Origin: Rhizodiscina lignyota
Lineage: Eukaryota > Ascomycota > Dothideomycetes > Aulographales > Rhizodiscinaceae
NCBI GenBank assembly: GCA_010015805.1
Contig: ML978129.1
Location: 1,426,001 to 1,490,000, forward strand
Length of the DNA stretch: 64,000 nt
Direction: 5' to 3'
The notes under the pieces are model-generated. The model did no database searches and was not told where the DNA came from. It saw only the letters and a list, made by a program, of their open reading frames with translations. Positions 43,801 through 54,894 of this stretch are shown in pieces (within the stretch, counting starts at the first letter, position 1; each line of letters opens with the position of its first letter). The translations under genes were made by a program, and so were the position numbers.

Positions 43801-46800
43801 ACACAGCAGACACGTCACCATCGCGAGTCTCACCGATCGTCTTCGTCTTCACCGGTCAAGGGTCCCACTATGCCGGAATGGGTAGCGAATTGTATGATAC
43901 ATGTCCTGCATTCCGCGAGACGGTCGACCTGTGTGCGAGCATCTGTGATGAGCACGGCTTTCCCTCATTTCTGGATATCATCACCAACAACAACGTCGAC
44001 ATGTCAAACAAAGACACGATACACACTCAACTGGCTGTGGTTACGCTGGAGATTGGGCTTGCTGCCTTCTGGAGATCATCCGGAATCCAACCATCAATGG
44101 TAATGGGACATTCTCTGGGTGAGTATGCTGCTCTGCATGTTTCTGGCGTTCTTTCGCTAGCCGACATGCTATATCTGGTTGGAAACAGAGCTCGTCTGCT
44201 CCTGGAGCGATGCGAAGCTGATACATGTGCAATGCTCGCCGTTTCGACACCTTTAGCTGTTATCCAGGAGCTCCTCGAAACAAGACCACAGTCATCTTGC
44301 GGGATAGCATGTACCAACAGCCCGAGTGCTACTGTCATCAGTGGGAGCATCGATGATATTGCCGAACTCCGGACAGCTTTGACATCACGCTCAAAGATGC
44401 TAACGGTTCCATACGGCTTTCACTCCTTCCAAATGGACTCGGTGCTGGACGACTACATCTCTCTCGCAGGAGGTGTTACATATTCGGTGCCCAAAATTCC
44501 AGTTGCATCACCCCTACTCGCTTCAATCGTGGAGACATCAGGAGTTTTCAATGGAGGTTATCTGGGTCAACAGACTCGGCAAACGGTCGATTTTGTCGGC
44601 GCCCTCAATGCTGTGAAAGATGAGCTCGCCGATCCAGTTTGGCTTGAGATTGGACCCAGCCAAGTCTGTGGCTCTTTCATTCGGGCGACTCTTTCCCCAC
44701 CTCCAGACAAGATCATGTCGACTTTAGATTCTGGCACAAATGCTTGGGTTTCCATCTCTAAATGTCTATCTGGCGCTTACAAGAGTGGCATCGCCATTGA
44801 CTGGCTTGCTTTTCATGCTCCTTTCGAGGGAAGCTTGAAACTATTGACACTGCCGTCATATGCTTGGGATTTGAAGGACTTCTGGATCGTCCATACCGAA
44901 CCACGGAAGACGGTGGCTATCGCTCCCGTTCATGCATTCGAAGCAAAAATCTCTACTTGCGCGCAATATGTTGTGCAAGAATCGTTATCACCCAATATCC
45001 AGGTGACTCTGCGAGCTTCGATTGCCGATCCGGATTTCATGGCTCTCATTGACGGCCATCGGATGCGAGATGTGTCGATTTGCCCAGGAAGTGTCTTCTG
45101 CGAAGCAGGTTTAGCTGCTGCTAAATATGCACTCCGGCACAGCGCCAGAAAAGACTGGCCGAGCGCCAAATTGGCTTTGCACAACATATCTCTCAAGCGT
45201 CCACTCACGAAAGACCTTGTTGGCTCCAAAGGGGAACTTCTCACGACGGCCGTCATTGACAAATTGTCTAGCGACAGCATTCAAGTTTCATGGAAGGCTA
45301 CTTCGGAACATTCCTCGTACGATTTCGGCAGCTGCGTCGTGACAGTTTGTGATGTGGACAGCCTCCAGGCTGGCTGGGACAGAACCTCTTTCTTCGTCAA
45401 GGCCAGGATGAACGAGCTGATTAAAAATGTCAAAGATGGGAATGGACATAGGATGCTACCTGGTATCCTTTATGCCCTTTTCTCCAACACAGTCGATTAT
45501 GACCCCGCTTTCAAAGGTATCAAAGAGGCGTTCATATCCAGCAATTTCGAGGAAGCTGCCGCGGAAATCGTCCTTCAAAACGACCCCCCGGGTACCAAGT
45601 TCATGTCATCACCTTACTGGGGCGAGAGTCTTGTGCAATTAGCTGGCTTCCTGGTCAATGCAGATCCTTCCCGCCAAATTGCCAAGACAACGTTCATGAT
45701 GGATAGCTTTGAGAGCTTCGAGCAGACTGTTGACTTGGAACCGGGACAAGCGTACTTCACCTACGTCCGTGTCTCAAGGAAGGAGGAAGATACAACAAGC
45801 TGCGACGTATTTGTCTTCGACTCAGAAAAATTGGTCATGCAATGTTCAGGCCTTCGTTTTCACGAGGTCAGCAATGCCATCTTGGACCGACTACTCGGGA
45901 AATCAACATCCAGTTCAGGGAATGTGTCGCAAGTCCAGAAAGAGGCACCCAAGGTGGCAATATACAGCCCCAAGACTTCATCGGAAGCCCACACGCAGGT
46001 CCCCACGTGGTCAGAGCCCAGCCCGGGGAATCTTTTGGAAACTTATGAGGCGCCCGGGCTATCCGAGACTATCGAGTCAGGACGTGAGGAAAAAATCGAT
46101 TCGGACACCGGTGTCTTTCATATCATTCTCGAGAGCATCTCCAAGGAAACAGGTACCAAAGTATCCGATTTCACGGATGATACGGCACTAGTTGAACTGG
46201 GTGAGTGTTCAATTCAATGTTGGTACAAAAATTGTCACCATTGAGACTGTCTTGGAGGTCATGTGCAGATGTTCCTCATAAAGCCCTTGGAACATACATG
46301 CTGACTTTGAGGTGGTACAGGTGTTGACTCTATAATGGGTATTGAGATCGCCGCCACAGTCGCCACTAGGACAGGTTCAGACATACTTCCCTCCTTCCTG
46401 CTGCAGTATCCCACGATCGGCGACCTGCGCGACGCATTTGCAGGATCCTCAAGATCTGAATCACCCGGCAAGCCTGCCTCTAGGTTCTCTCTGCTTGGGA
46501 GTACTCCGGAATCCACGCTCAGTCCGAGTATCACACCCGATGAAAAAAAAATGGAGACTCACGTTTCGGTCCTGGAAGTTGAGAAAATAGAGATGTCTCA
46601 ATCGCGGGTTGAGGACAACTCCCCTGCTCCAAGTGCCAGAATCATGCTGCTACAGGGCCGTCCATCGAGTGGAAAGCCTCCATTTTATCTCATTGCGGAC
46701 GGCACCGGCAGCATCGCCACATACATACACTTGCCTTCATTCAGGTCGAAGATGCCTGTTTACGGTATCGACTCGCCATATCTCCACTGCCCTAGCAGGC

Positions 46801-47492
46801 TGACTGCCAAAGTAGGCATTCCAGGCGCTGCAAGGCTCATTGTCGAGGCCTTAGTAAAGGCTCAGCCAGAGGGTCCATTCTCGATTGGAGGATTTTCCGG
46901 CGGGGCTATGATCGGTTACGAAGTATGCCGCCAACTAGCAGCAGCCGGGCGTATCGTGGATAGTCTTCTGCTTATGGACATGTGCTCTCCCCGTGCTGCT
47001 GGCGTCGAGGACACCATTGAAGTCGGCTGGAGAATCTACGAGAGCATAGCCTCTCACGATGGTCTCTGGAACGCGTCAGACCCTACCCAGCAACACCTTC
47101 GCGCGCTCTTCGCAAGTGTGGCTGCATACCACCCTCCACCCATGACAGCCGAAGAGCGGCCTCAACGAACTGCCATAATCTGGGCCAAAAAGGGCATGAT
47201 CGATCGGTGCTCCCGCGACGCCGAGCTGATGCAGTTGCTAGCTGATCGGGGTATTCCCACCGAGCCCTTTGCTGGCTTTATGGAGGATCCTAAAATGGGT
47301 GCGATCGCATGGGGTCTGCCACACAAGACCACTGCAGAGCTAGGTCCCAATGGATGGGACAGATATGTCGGGGAGGCGATGTGTCTATCCATCGACGCAG
47401 ACCATCTCGAGATGCCGATGCCAGGGCACGTGCACCTGCTCCATAGCGCGATGGAAGAGGCTTTCACGTACTTGAGTGGCGCGGATAACTAG
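40833..47492 (+). CDS. non-reducing type I polyketide synthase (SAT-KS-AT-PT-ACP-TE)
   Basis: Eight exons join in frame to 2061 residues: 40833-41128, 41180-41465, 41521-42481, 42530-43125, 43182-43226, 43320-43478, 43530-46200 and 46321-47492. SAT (1-350): the usual GxCxG reads GISGG (Ser121). KS (about 375-800): Cys536 in SLDSACASA, His671 in MHGTGT, His710 in NVGHSEA. AT: Ser976 in GHSLGEYA. PT: His1291 in DGHRMRD; the expected Asp position near 1480 is Glu (GESLVQLAGF). One ACP: Ser1675 in GVDSIMG. TE: Ser1864 in GGFSGGAMIG, His2041 in PGHVHLL. SLSKSGVLSDTGNCKTYRDD and the TE resemble NR-PKSs of resorcylic/dihydroxyphenylacetic lactone pathways as I remember them. It would take a starter from the HR-PKS, extend it with malonyl-CoA, cyclise it to an aromatic ring and release it by TE. 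Confidence 0.95.
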
Positions 47493-48386
47493 GCAAGAGG
47501 AGTGACAAGTTTGTTGGAGACTCTCTCTCTCTCTCTCTTTTATTTCTTTTGGACCTGTTCCGCACCTCTGACTCTGGGCCGATGAGATATATTCAGGCTT
47601 GTCTCGTCATATAGAGTGCTTAATTAGATTGATAGATATAAGTGTTGAACGCTCTCTGAAGTCACCCATCTCCAATTATCCAAATAGGTTTGGGATAACC
47701 GCAACTGAATCTCAATCTCGAAGTGACCAACCTTAGATCAACCACACGTATTAAATATCTTCTCATGATGATACGACTAATCCTAAAGAGGCATAAAATA
47801 CTTTACGTATGTAAAATGTAAATTAGTGTTAAATATGCACACAAAGATACTTTAAATACGTACGTAAAACAGTAATTAACAGTGTTTTAGGCCACATAAA
47901 TAATAGGATTTACATGCCCTTGACTGAGCTAGCCCAAAGTGCGAGCTGTGCGTGCACCAAGTGCTTAGATTAAGGTGGAGGTCAAGGCTCTCAGAATGGT
48001 AGCTAAATGACAGGGTGGTATGAAGGGTGTGTTTCGCACTCTGGAGATCGGCACCACAGGATTATCCGAATTCGGACGTCGTGTCATGCCTGTTGCGCAT
48101 CTTATCACACTCCTTCAGCCTCATAGTGCGGTATATGCGGGCTGACTTCCACGTCCACCTCAACCCATCACTTCCACTTTTGTCAGTCGTCTGCCTCGCC
48201 TCACAGAGATTCGGAAGCAGGTCGCAGGATTCGTTCATAAGCCCTGAGACATTCATCTTTACACCCTAGATCGCTGGACCGGAAGGACGCCATCCGACAG
48301 CCAGTTCACGCAAAACGGCCAGTTTGCGAACCTTGCAATGCATCCCCATGGAGGAAGCCCCACAGGCAGTGGGGATTCGGAAACAT
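47493..48386. other. intergenic, AT-rich, NR-PKS 3' flank
   Basis: It holds a (CT)9 microsatellite at 47521-47538 just after the NR-PKS stop and a strongly AT-rich stretch at about 47690-47910 (for example TACGTATGTAAAATG). No gene is supported. The AT-rich patch may mark an old mutated repeat. Confidence 0.5.
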
Positions 48387-48745
48387 GCATACCGTAGCTT
48401 TTGGGCTTCCTCGTTGTATGCTAAGAGCGCCGTGGCTTCGCCTATCAGCGCACGGCTTTGCTACTACTAATAGACCCACGAAGCTACTTTTCTCCCCCTT
48501 TATAAACATCGCCTTAGTTAGATGAACCAGATTAACCTTGTGGAGAGGTATCCACTCCTTACTGTAGAGGGTTAGCGGCCGTCTTTAGGGTACCGGGTAT
48601 CGCTTTTACAATATTCGACCGACGCTAAGTACGGGAACTAACTATCTAGCTACGTAGATTGATTGATCGGAGCCCCTGCTAGCGTTGGTCGAATAAAAGC
48701 GATAACCCCGGTACAACGAGGAAGCCTAAAAGCTACGGTATTCCG
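48387..48745. repeat. dispersed repeat copy 2 with composite inverted-repeat arms
   Basis: The left arm at 48390-48418 is the reverse complement of 48712-48740 with one mismatch in 29. A second arm at about 48591-48628 pairs with 48679-48713. The right arm is therefore a contiguous 62-base copy of both left arms with the 170-base interior removed. The interior (48411-48610) is the segment shared with the repeat at 36675-36910. This looks like a non-autonomous transposable element, or two nested inverted copies of one. No transposase frame is visible. Confidence 0.65.
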
Positions 48746-48859
48746 TACTTAGAGATTGTATGCTTATCTACATATTATCGCGATGATTCCGATCAAGCCC
48801 TTAGCATGCACAGATCAAACCCCAATGTATACTACGAACATGGAATCCAACTGTGCGCA

Positions 48860-50333
48860 ACTGGGTCTAGATTCAGCTGAGACATACCCATATTCGCCGA
48901 GAAGCTGATGAAGCCATCACCGCAAGACCTGCTCCGGTGAAACGCGCATGTGGCCGCACTCAAGAACTAAGCACGGTGACGATCATTCTCCACCACGACA
49001 AGCTTTCTCCTCCGCAGGTTTACAACAACCTCAGCGAAGACTCAGGAGAGGCGCCCGAATCCCCCGCATGCCGTCCAAGACCGCCGTCAGCTGAGCATAT
49101 CGCCGCCCAGCGTTGTGATTTCAAAATCGGGCATGAAACTTCGCGCTATGAATGGATAAAGATGGTTGCATAAACATTTCAGCACCCCTTAACAGACCTG
49201 TTATGGGCAATGGTCAACCAAGCCACAGTCCACGCAAGCTCATGGTGGAGGAAACGGATTCTTACGACGGAGATCCAGTGTGGTTCATAGCTGCACCACA
49301 TCGCACAACGCGTCAACAACGGCCGCGCAAAAGCTGTATACGGTACTGAAACTGCTTTCCATGTGCATGCATGAAGGGGGTAGCAATGCTACCCGCAAAA
49401 ACTTGTGGCCCGTCAGCAGTGAGAACAGATACCCTCAGTGATCAATCGGAACGAACTTGACTCCGATCGCAACAAGCAAGGTCACTGATAGGAAATGTCG
49501 CTCATGTGCGCACTGTAAGACGGACTATTAGGGCTATCAACGTCCGCAGGAGTCCACTACCGAACTGATCCATCTTACGAGCGATGAGGTGTCTAATAGC
49601 CGCTCAGACTCGGGCCAGAAGCCAAACAATGGAGGCAAGAGCGAGCATGAGTCTCGCACTACCAATTCAGCAGCGTCGATGTTGACGGCAGATTCGCAAG
49701 CTCTCACCCCACAGCGGAGTCCAGACTCCGGAATTGCAGTCTCTTTCGAACAATCACAGTCCCTTAAGAATCTTTCTTCTGCAAGATCCAGCTCTCAAGG
49801 CCAAATCATCAAGATGCTAGGCCACTTACGTCTGCACTGTCAGTGGCCGCGACTACACAAATTACAGAAATGACAGCAACCATACCAACAAGAATAACGA
49901 GTTTGCTGATCTAGCCATCACCGAGCTCGACCCGACTACACGAACAACAATGAAATCATCGACGAGAGTAGGAGCTCGATCAAACTCGCCCTCAGTAAAC
50001 TCAAGCATGCCACCCACCTCGAACTCTTCGAGCGGGGCATGTTTCTCGCGAAATCCATTAGTTCTCCCGCCTGCGTCTGCAACCTTGTTAATGACGAGTC
50101 GCGCTCTTTTGCACACAATATCAAAGTAATTGGGAATCGAGAGTTCCGCCGTATCGATAATCGGTCCTCAGGGCCTGGAATTTCTCTCCAAGGCTTTTTC
50201 GTATCTTAAGCGACGGTCTCCTCCAGGACTTTCTCAAGCAAAAGCACCTCAGTCTGATCATGTACCCACTCAGGTCATAATCTTCGAAAACGAACGTTCC
50301 ATTGCCTCTGCAAGTGATAATATATGCTAAACG
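48860..50333 (+). pseudogene. decayed or multi-exon coding remnant, function unknown
   Basis: Several protein-like stretches lie on the plus strand between the repeat and the GST gene. They include a frame at about 48875-49173 ending RYEWIKMVA; a Ser/Gln-rich frame at about 49534-49873 that may start after a TTAG acceptor; and a frame at about 49911-50210 with KHATHLELFERGMFLAKS and SFAHNIKVIGNREFRRID, which looks most like a real protein. A final segment, DHVPTQVIIFENER, ends at about 50330. Frame changes separate most of them. One junction (donor 50204 region to acceptor near 50260) can be read as a 56-nt intron, others cannot. I do not recognise the family. Either a pseudogene or a gene with introns I could not define. 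Confidence 0.35.
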
Positions 50334-50357
50334 TGCAGTGCCAAGTTTCAAAACTAC

Positions 50358-51164
50358 TTATCCCGTCATTTCTGCAGCCTTGATCCAACTTTCTCTCTGC
50401 TGTAAGCCGCTGAGCCACCTATCAAAGTTCGGATACTTTTCAAATGTTTCCTTATACCTCAACATCTTCAAAGCCGATGCATTAGGCAGGTGAAATAAGT
50501 CAGCTAAGGCCACTTCGTCTCCAGTAAGATATTTCTGTTTAGCTAGAGTCTTGTCATAAACAGCCAAAACTGTCTTAAGATCGGCTTCAGCCTGGGCGAC
50601 TCGTGCTTCGTCTGGGGGATCAAGGCCCTTCATTCTATTCAACATCTGATTAGTAATTCCGCAAAGAAGACAGGAAGTTCACAAGCACCAAGAAGACACC
50701 TACGCTTTAATTACGAGCTCAGTTCCCAGCGTCTCAGCAGCAGCCGCAAAATAGCATTGTTCGACAGAACAAGCTTGTTCGAAGACACCGTAGCCCATGT
50801 AATCGCCTTCGTCGGGGATCAATTTCGTTCCCGAAGGGTACTTTCTAACACACGATATCAATAAAATTGAATCTCAATCAATCACTCCTTTCAGTTCCGT
50901 CTTTCCTCAACACGCAAACGAAACACGACTGTGAAAGGCTTACCTTGCAATGTACCTGCAAATAGCCCTGCTTTCAAACATGAGAAACCCGTCGTCATCC
51001 AACACAGGGACCTTCCCAAAAGGCTGCATCTTTTTGAAGGCCTCGCTCTTTTGATCCCCCTTCGCAATGTCAATGAAGATGAATTCATATGGCAATTTCT
51101 TCTCTAGAATTGTGGTCAAGACACGGGCACCAGACATGGCAGAGCCATAAAGTTTGAGAACCAT
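50358..51164 (-). CDS. glutathione S-transferase
   Basis: Three exons, 50944-51164, 50704-50844 and 50358-50634, give 212 residues, a normal GST length. The N-terminal thioredoxin-like domain starts MVLKLYGSAMSGARVLTTIL and has the cis-Pro loop GKVPVLDDDGFLMFESRAI, whose E-S pair binds the glutathione gamma-glutamyl group. The all-helical C-terminal domain has YLTGDEVALADLFHLP, the N-capping/hydrophobic-staple region of GSTs. The third exon uses an AATAG acceptor that yields VIKAMKGL, fitting the family better than the nearer ATCAG site. In a PKS setting GSTs can isomerise enone double bonds or detoxify reactive products; here that is inferred from position between the NR-PKS and an exporter. 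Confidence 0.9.
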
Positions 51165-51896
51165 TTTCGCTGTCGGGTTTCTTCACTCCGTATTGTGTGA
51201 GTGATTTTTTGATAAATGGAAAAGGGCTGATCACAAAACTACGGAGGTGCCAGCCATAAATTTTGTCACCGGCCGTTTGAGACTGTCCAATGAAACGGGG
51301 GCGTTAGGAGGACCGCCCATTGGCCACAGCAAGATAAGCGCGCTGAAGGCCCCCTGCCGAGATCTTCCCCAGGATTATGTTCATGGGTCTGAAATGGTAA
51401 ACAGCACCCTTCGGGAGTAGGCAATAGGCCAAAACTTAACGAATCCCAGGCAAAATATAAGAAGCCCTTCGCTAAGAATGAGGCGGACGCGCCTCGGTCA
51501 GCTTCTAGGTAGAAGCTGAAATCTGTGGAGTAACATGAAGTCGGATCAGGGGGCATTCATCCCCACAGCACTTGCAGCCTCCGTGGGGGACCTGGTATGC
51601 TCTTTTTTGGGATGCATATTTTAATTTCATGACATTGTGTGCTACATAGCCAAAAATAGCGGTGTAGTAGTCAAGTTTCGTGCATGTTGTAAATACTGGG
51701 TTTGAACGATGACATTGGAGCTTACGGTTACTCCCCAAGGATAGAGATGATTTTCACATGTGGTATCCAATTCTTCCACTCTGCGGAATTAGGAATATTA
51801 ATTTCATTTTCGTCCTTCAACAAAGTTGTCAAGAACCTGCTATTGTTGCTGACCTCGAGTACTGGTAGGCAGCTTCTTCCAACTTTTCTTCCCGTC
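51165..51896. promoter_or_regulatory. divergent promoter: GST / MFS transporter
   Basis: These 732 bases lie between the divergent GST and transporter start codons. The transporter frame is open upstream to 51702 but unrelated to the family. Shared regulation of the two genes is plausible from layout. No clear regulator site was recognised. Confidence 0.45.
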
Positions 51897-53689
51897 ATGG
51901 AAGACACGAAAGAGACTCTCCCAGCCGCCAATATGGAGCATACTCCAGAGCTCAATCCCTCACCCTCTACCAAGGGAGAGGTGCCTACCTCTTCGAGTTC
52001 TGGGGTTATTAGTCGCAATCCCGACAGCAGAGACGCGCCTGTGTTGGAGGAAAACAACTACATCTCCGGAATCAAGCTCGCTATAGTTGTCGCAGCACTT
52101 TGCGTAGCGAATTTCTTCGTTGCGTTGGATATTACGATTCTGGGAACTGCTATCCCGAGGATCTCCACGCAATTCAATTCCCTTCAGGATGTCGGCTGGT
52201 ACGCCTCTGCGTATCTACTTACGGATTGCTCCTTTCAATTATTGTTTGGGAAACTTTACACACACTTCGACATCAAAACGATATTCGTCGGGGCGATGAC
52301 TATTTTTGAGATTGGTTCTCTGCTGAATGGTGTTGCTCCTAACAGTCCAGTATTTATCCTGGGTCGGGCTATTGCTGGAGTTGGGGCGGCGGGTGCCTTT
52401 GCGGGTGGTAGGTTTCCACAAGGCTTACTCTCTTCCTCGTGTCCGCCAATTCCAGGAAGGTATTGACTTATGACATAGCTCTCATCATAATCATTCATTC
52501 AGTTCCAGCGGAGAAAAGAGCGCAATACTCGGGCATGATAGTCGGCATGTACGGACTCGCATCTGTTGCCGCACCCTTGACGGGTGGAGCCTTCACGGAT
52601 CATGTTACCTGGCGTTGGTGTTTTTACATCAACCTTCCCTGCGGTGGCGTCGCTATTGCTGGCATATTGTTCTTTTTCAAATCCCCAAAGCTCAACACTA
52701 CTTTCGACTCTTCCCTCAGCCTACGGGCACGGATTATGAAATTCGACCCTTTCGGGACAACCTTCTTCCTCGGTTCGATAACTTGTCTCCTCCTTGCTCT
52801 TCAACTGGGTGGATCCACATACAACTTCACGAATGCTCGGATCATCGTCCTCTTCATCTTGTTTGGCCTTCTCATGATTGCCTTTCTATTGTTTCAGTTC
52901 TGGGAGGGTAACGCTACCATTCCCCCAAGAGTCTTGAAGCAGCGAACCATGCTTTTCGGGTCTTTTTACATGTTCTGCAGTGGCGCCCAATTCCTCATCT
53001 TCGTCTACTATCTTCCCATTTGGTTTCAAGGCGTCCGTGGAACATCGGCGATTCAGTCAGGCATTCGCACGCTGCCCCACCTCCTCGGGAGTACCTTGAT
53101 GGTAGTTTTCTCCGGTGTCATGGTCTCTATAACAGGCCACTACATCCCTTTCATGTGGGCTTCTGTAGTGTTAGGTTCGATCGGCGCCGGGCTTCTTACT
53201 ACCTTGAAGGTTGACTCCAGTTCAGCAAAATGGATCGGCTATCAGATCATCACCGGTATTGGCAACGGTTTGGGATACCAGCAAGGAATTACTGCTGCGC
53301 AAACAGTCCTTGAAGGAAGTGACATGAACATCGGTACGGCAATGATGGTTTTCGTGCAGTTGCTTGGTGGTACGATTTTCGTTTCAGCATCAAACAATGT
53401 GTTTGATACGAGGTTGGTCAAAGATTTACGAAGAACGGTTCCGGATCTGGATCCGGAAAGTGTACTCAAAGCGGGTGCGACGGGGTTGAGAAAGGTGGCA
53501 AGCGAGGCAGACCTTCCGAAGGTGTTAGTGGCATACAACAATGCGTTGACCAAGACATTCGAAATTGGATTGATTTTCGCTTGTTTGGGAGCTATTGGTG
53601 CTGCAGGGATGGAGTGGAGGACAGCCCAGACGAAAGAGCGGCAGAAGGAAGGGTCTCAGGCTGAAGGGTCTCAGACTCCTGATCCTTGA
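51897..53689 (+). CDS. MFS transporter, DHA2-type (14 TM) efflux pump
   Basis: Two exons, 51897-52407 and 52479-53689, are split by a 71-nt intron (GTAGGT..ACATAG) and give 573 residues. Splicing restores [15 protein letters not shown]. About 60 hydrophilic N-terminal residues precede the first membrane helix ([22 protein letters not shown]), which carries the LD.TI.G.A.P.I motif of DHA2 drug/toxin exporters. The later [33 protein letters not shown] and about 14 hydrophobic segments fit this group. Fungal relatives export secondary metabolites made by adjacent clusters. With the PKS genes and GST next door, self-protection and product export are the likely job. The start codon is the first Met before a normal hydrophilic tail. 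Confidence 0.94.
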
Positions 53690-54894
53690 TCTGTTGATTA
53701 GGCGACCTGAATTGGTGTCTCGTTGTGGTCTCTCTGGCTTGCTGGTGGGAGTTTGAATGCCTTCTATTTTGGCGGCGGAGGGAAGTCAGCGTGCAGTGTT
53801 CACTAATAGCATGTCCGGGGGAATACGCGCATGTGCTGCACGAGCAAAGGGTCGGAGAACGAGAAAGGAGGCAGTGAATGAGTGCTTGGCGGTAAGGGGC
53901 AAGAGAAGCTGCCTCTGTCTAACTTCCTCATGTACATTGAGGCTTGATTGAAGAATTCCCCAAGGCTATCATCGATCGAAGGAGAAGCGAATTGGACGCG
54001 CAAACCACGAATTTTTCAAGGAGAACTCGTGAGTCTCTCTTTGCGCTTCGCTTTGGACAAAAATTTAATTATTTAACGCAGAACTGAGATCGAACCATTT
54101 ATATGCTGTTACTGTACATTGACGAGCGTGCGTTGCGCGAGGCTGAGGTTTCGCCGCCGCGATAAGGCGCACTGATCACCTCCTGCGCTGTGGGATATTA
54201 GTGTATAGTATGCAAAAGTCGCTGGAATCCTGGCCCAACAGCGTAACAGAAAATCCCCCAAAGAGGAACCCGAAAATCTTTTGAATTTTTTATATATATA
54301 ATAAAGTATTTTCAGAAACTGAGCTCTCAAGAAAGTGAAGAGTGTTTTCTACCAGGGCGATGCCAAGATCCCAGCAACTCTAGCAATATCCTAAGAGATA
54401 CGCCAAGGATCTCACCTCACCCTAATAATGGAAGCTCAATCACCTCACCTCACCCATCGCAACCCACTCACCCGTCATAACGGTGATACCACCACGCAAG
54501 AACCACGCAAGCCCTGGTCCTAGACAGACAGTGAAGGAACCCTCATTTCAAAGGCTTAAGGATGCTTTCAGTTGCACGGCCCTGTTGCAACAACACAACG
54601 TCAGCCAACCCTTGGCCATGATCAGAACAACCTCTCGACATTTGCATACATTGGAATCTTGCTCCAGGGCTGGCAGTTGCATACCACAGCCAAGCCTTCT
54701 AAGACACTACGGTGAGCTACGATGTCCATTGATTCCTCACTCCTGCTGCTGTCTCTCCTCTGCTGTTGCACGCTGGCTTCACTTGCTTAGTTGCGTTCAG
54801 ATCCGGCTTTCCAGAAGTTTTTACGGGCCGTCTGAATGCAGAAATTCTATTCCTCTCAATACTGGACCGAGATCTATACGGACGTCACATTTTA
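53690..54894. other. convergent intergenic spacer
   Basis: About 1.2 kb between the MFS and ADH stops. It holds a short AT run (TTTTTTATATATATAATAAAG near 54286-54306) and CTCACC-type imperfect repeats near 54410-54470. A long plus-strand open frame at 54483-55052 runs antisense into the ADH gene and is not supported as a gene. Confidence 0.45.

Noticed and set aside
47690-47910. AT-rich patch as a repeat-induced-point-mutation footprint
   Set aside because: It is short and I cannot compute dinucleotide indices or find an unmutated copy here; a RIP-index scan would be needed.
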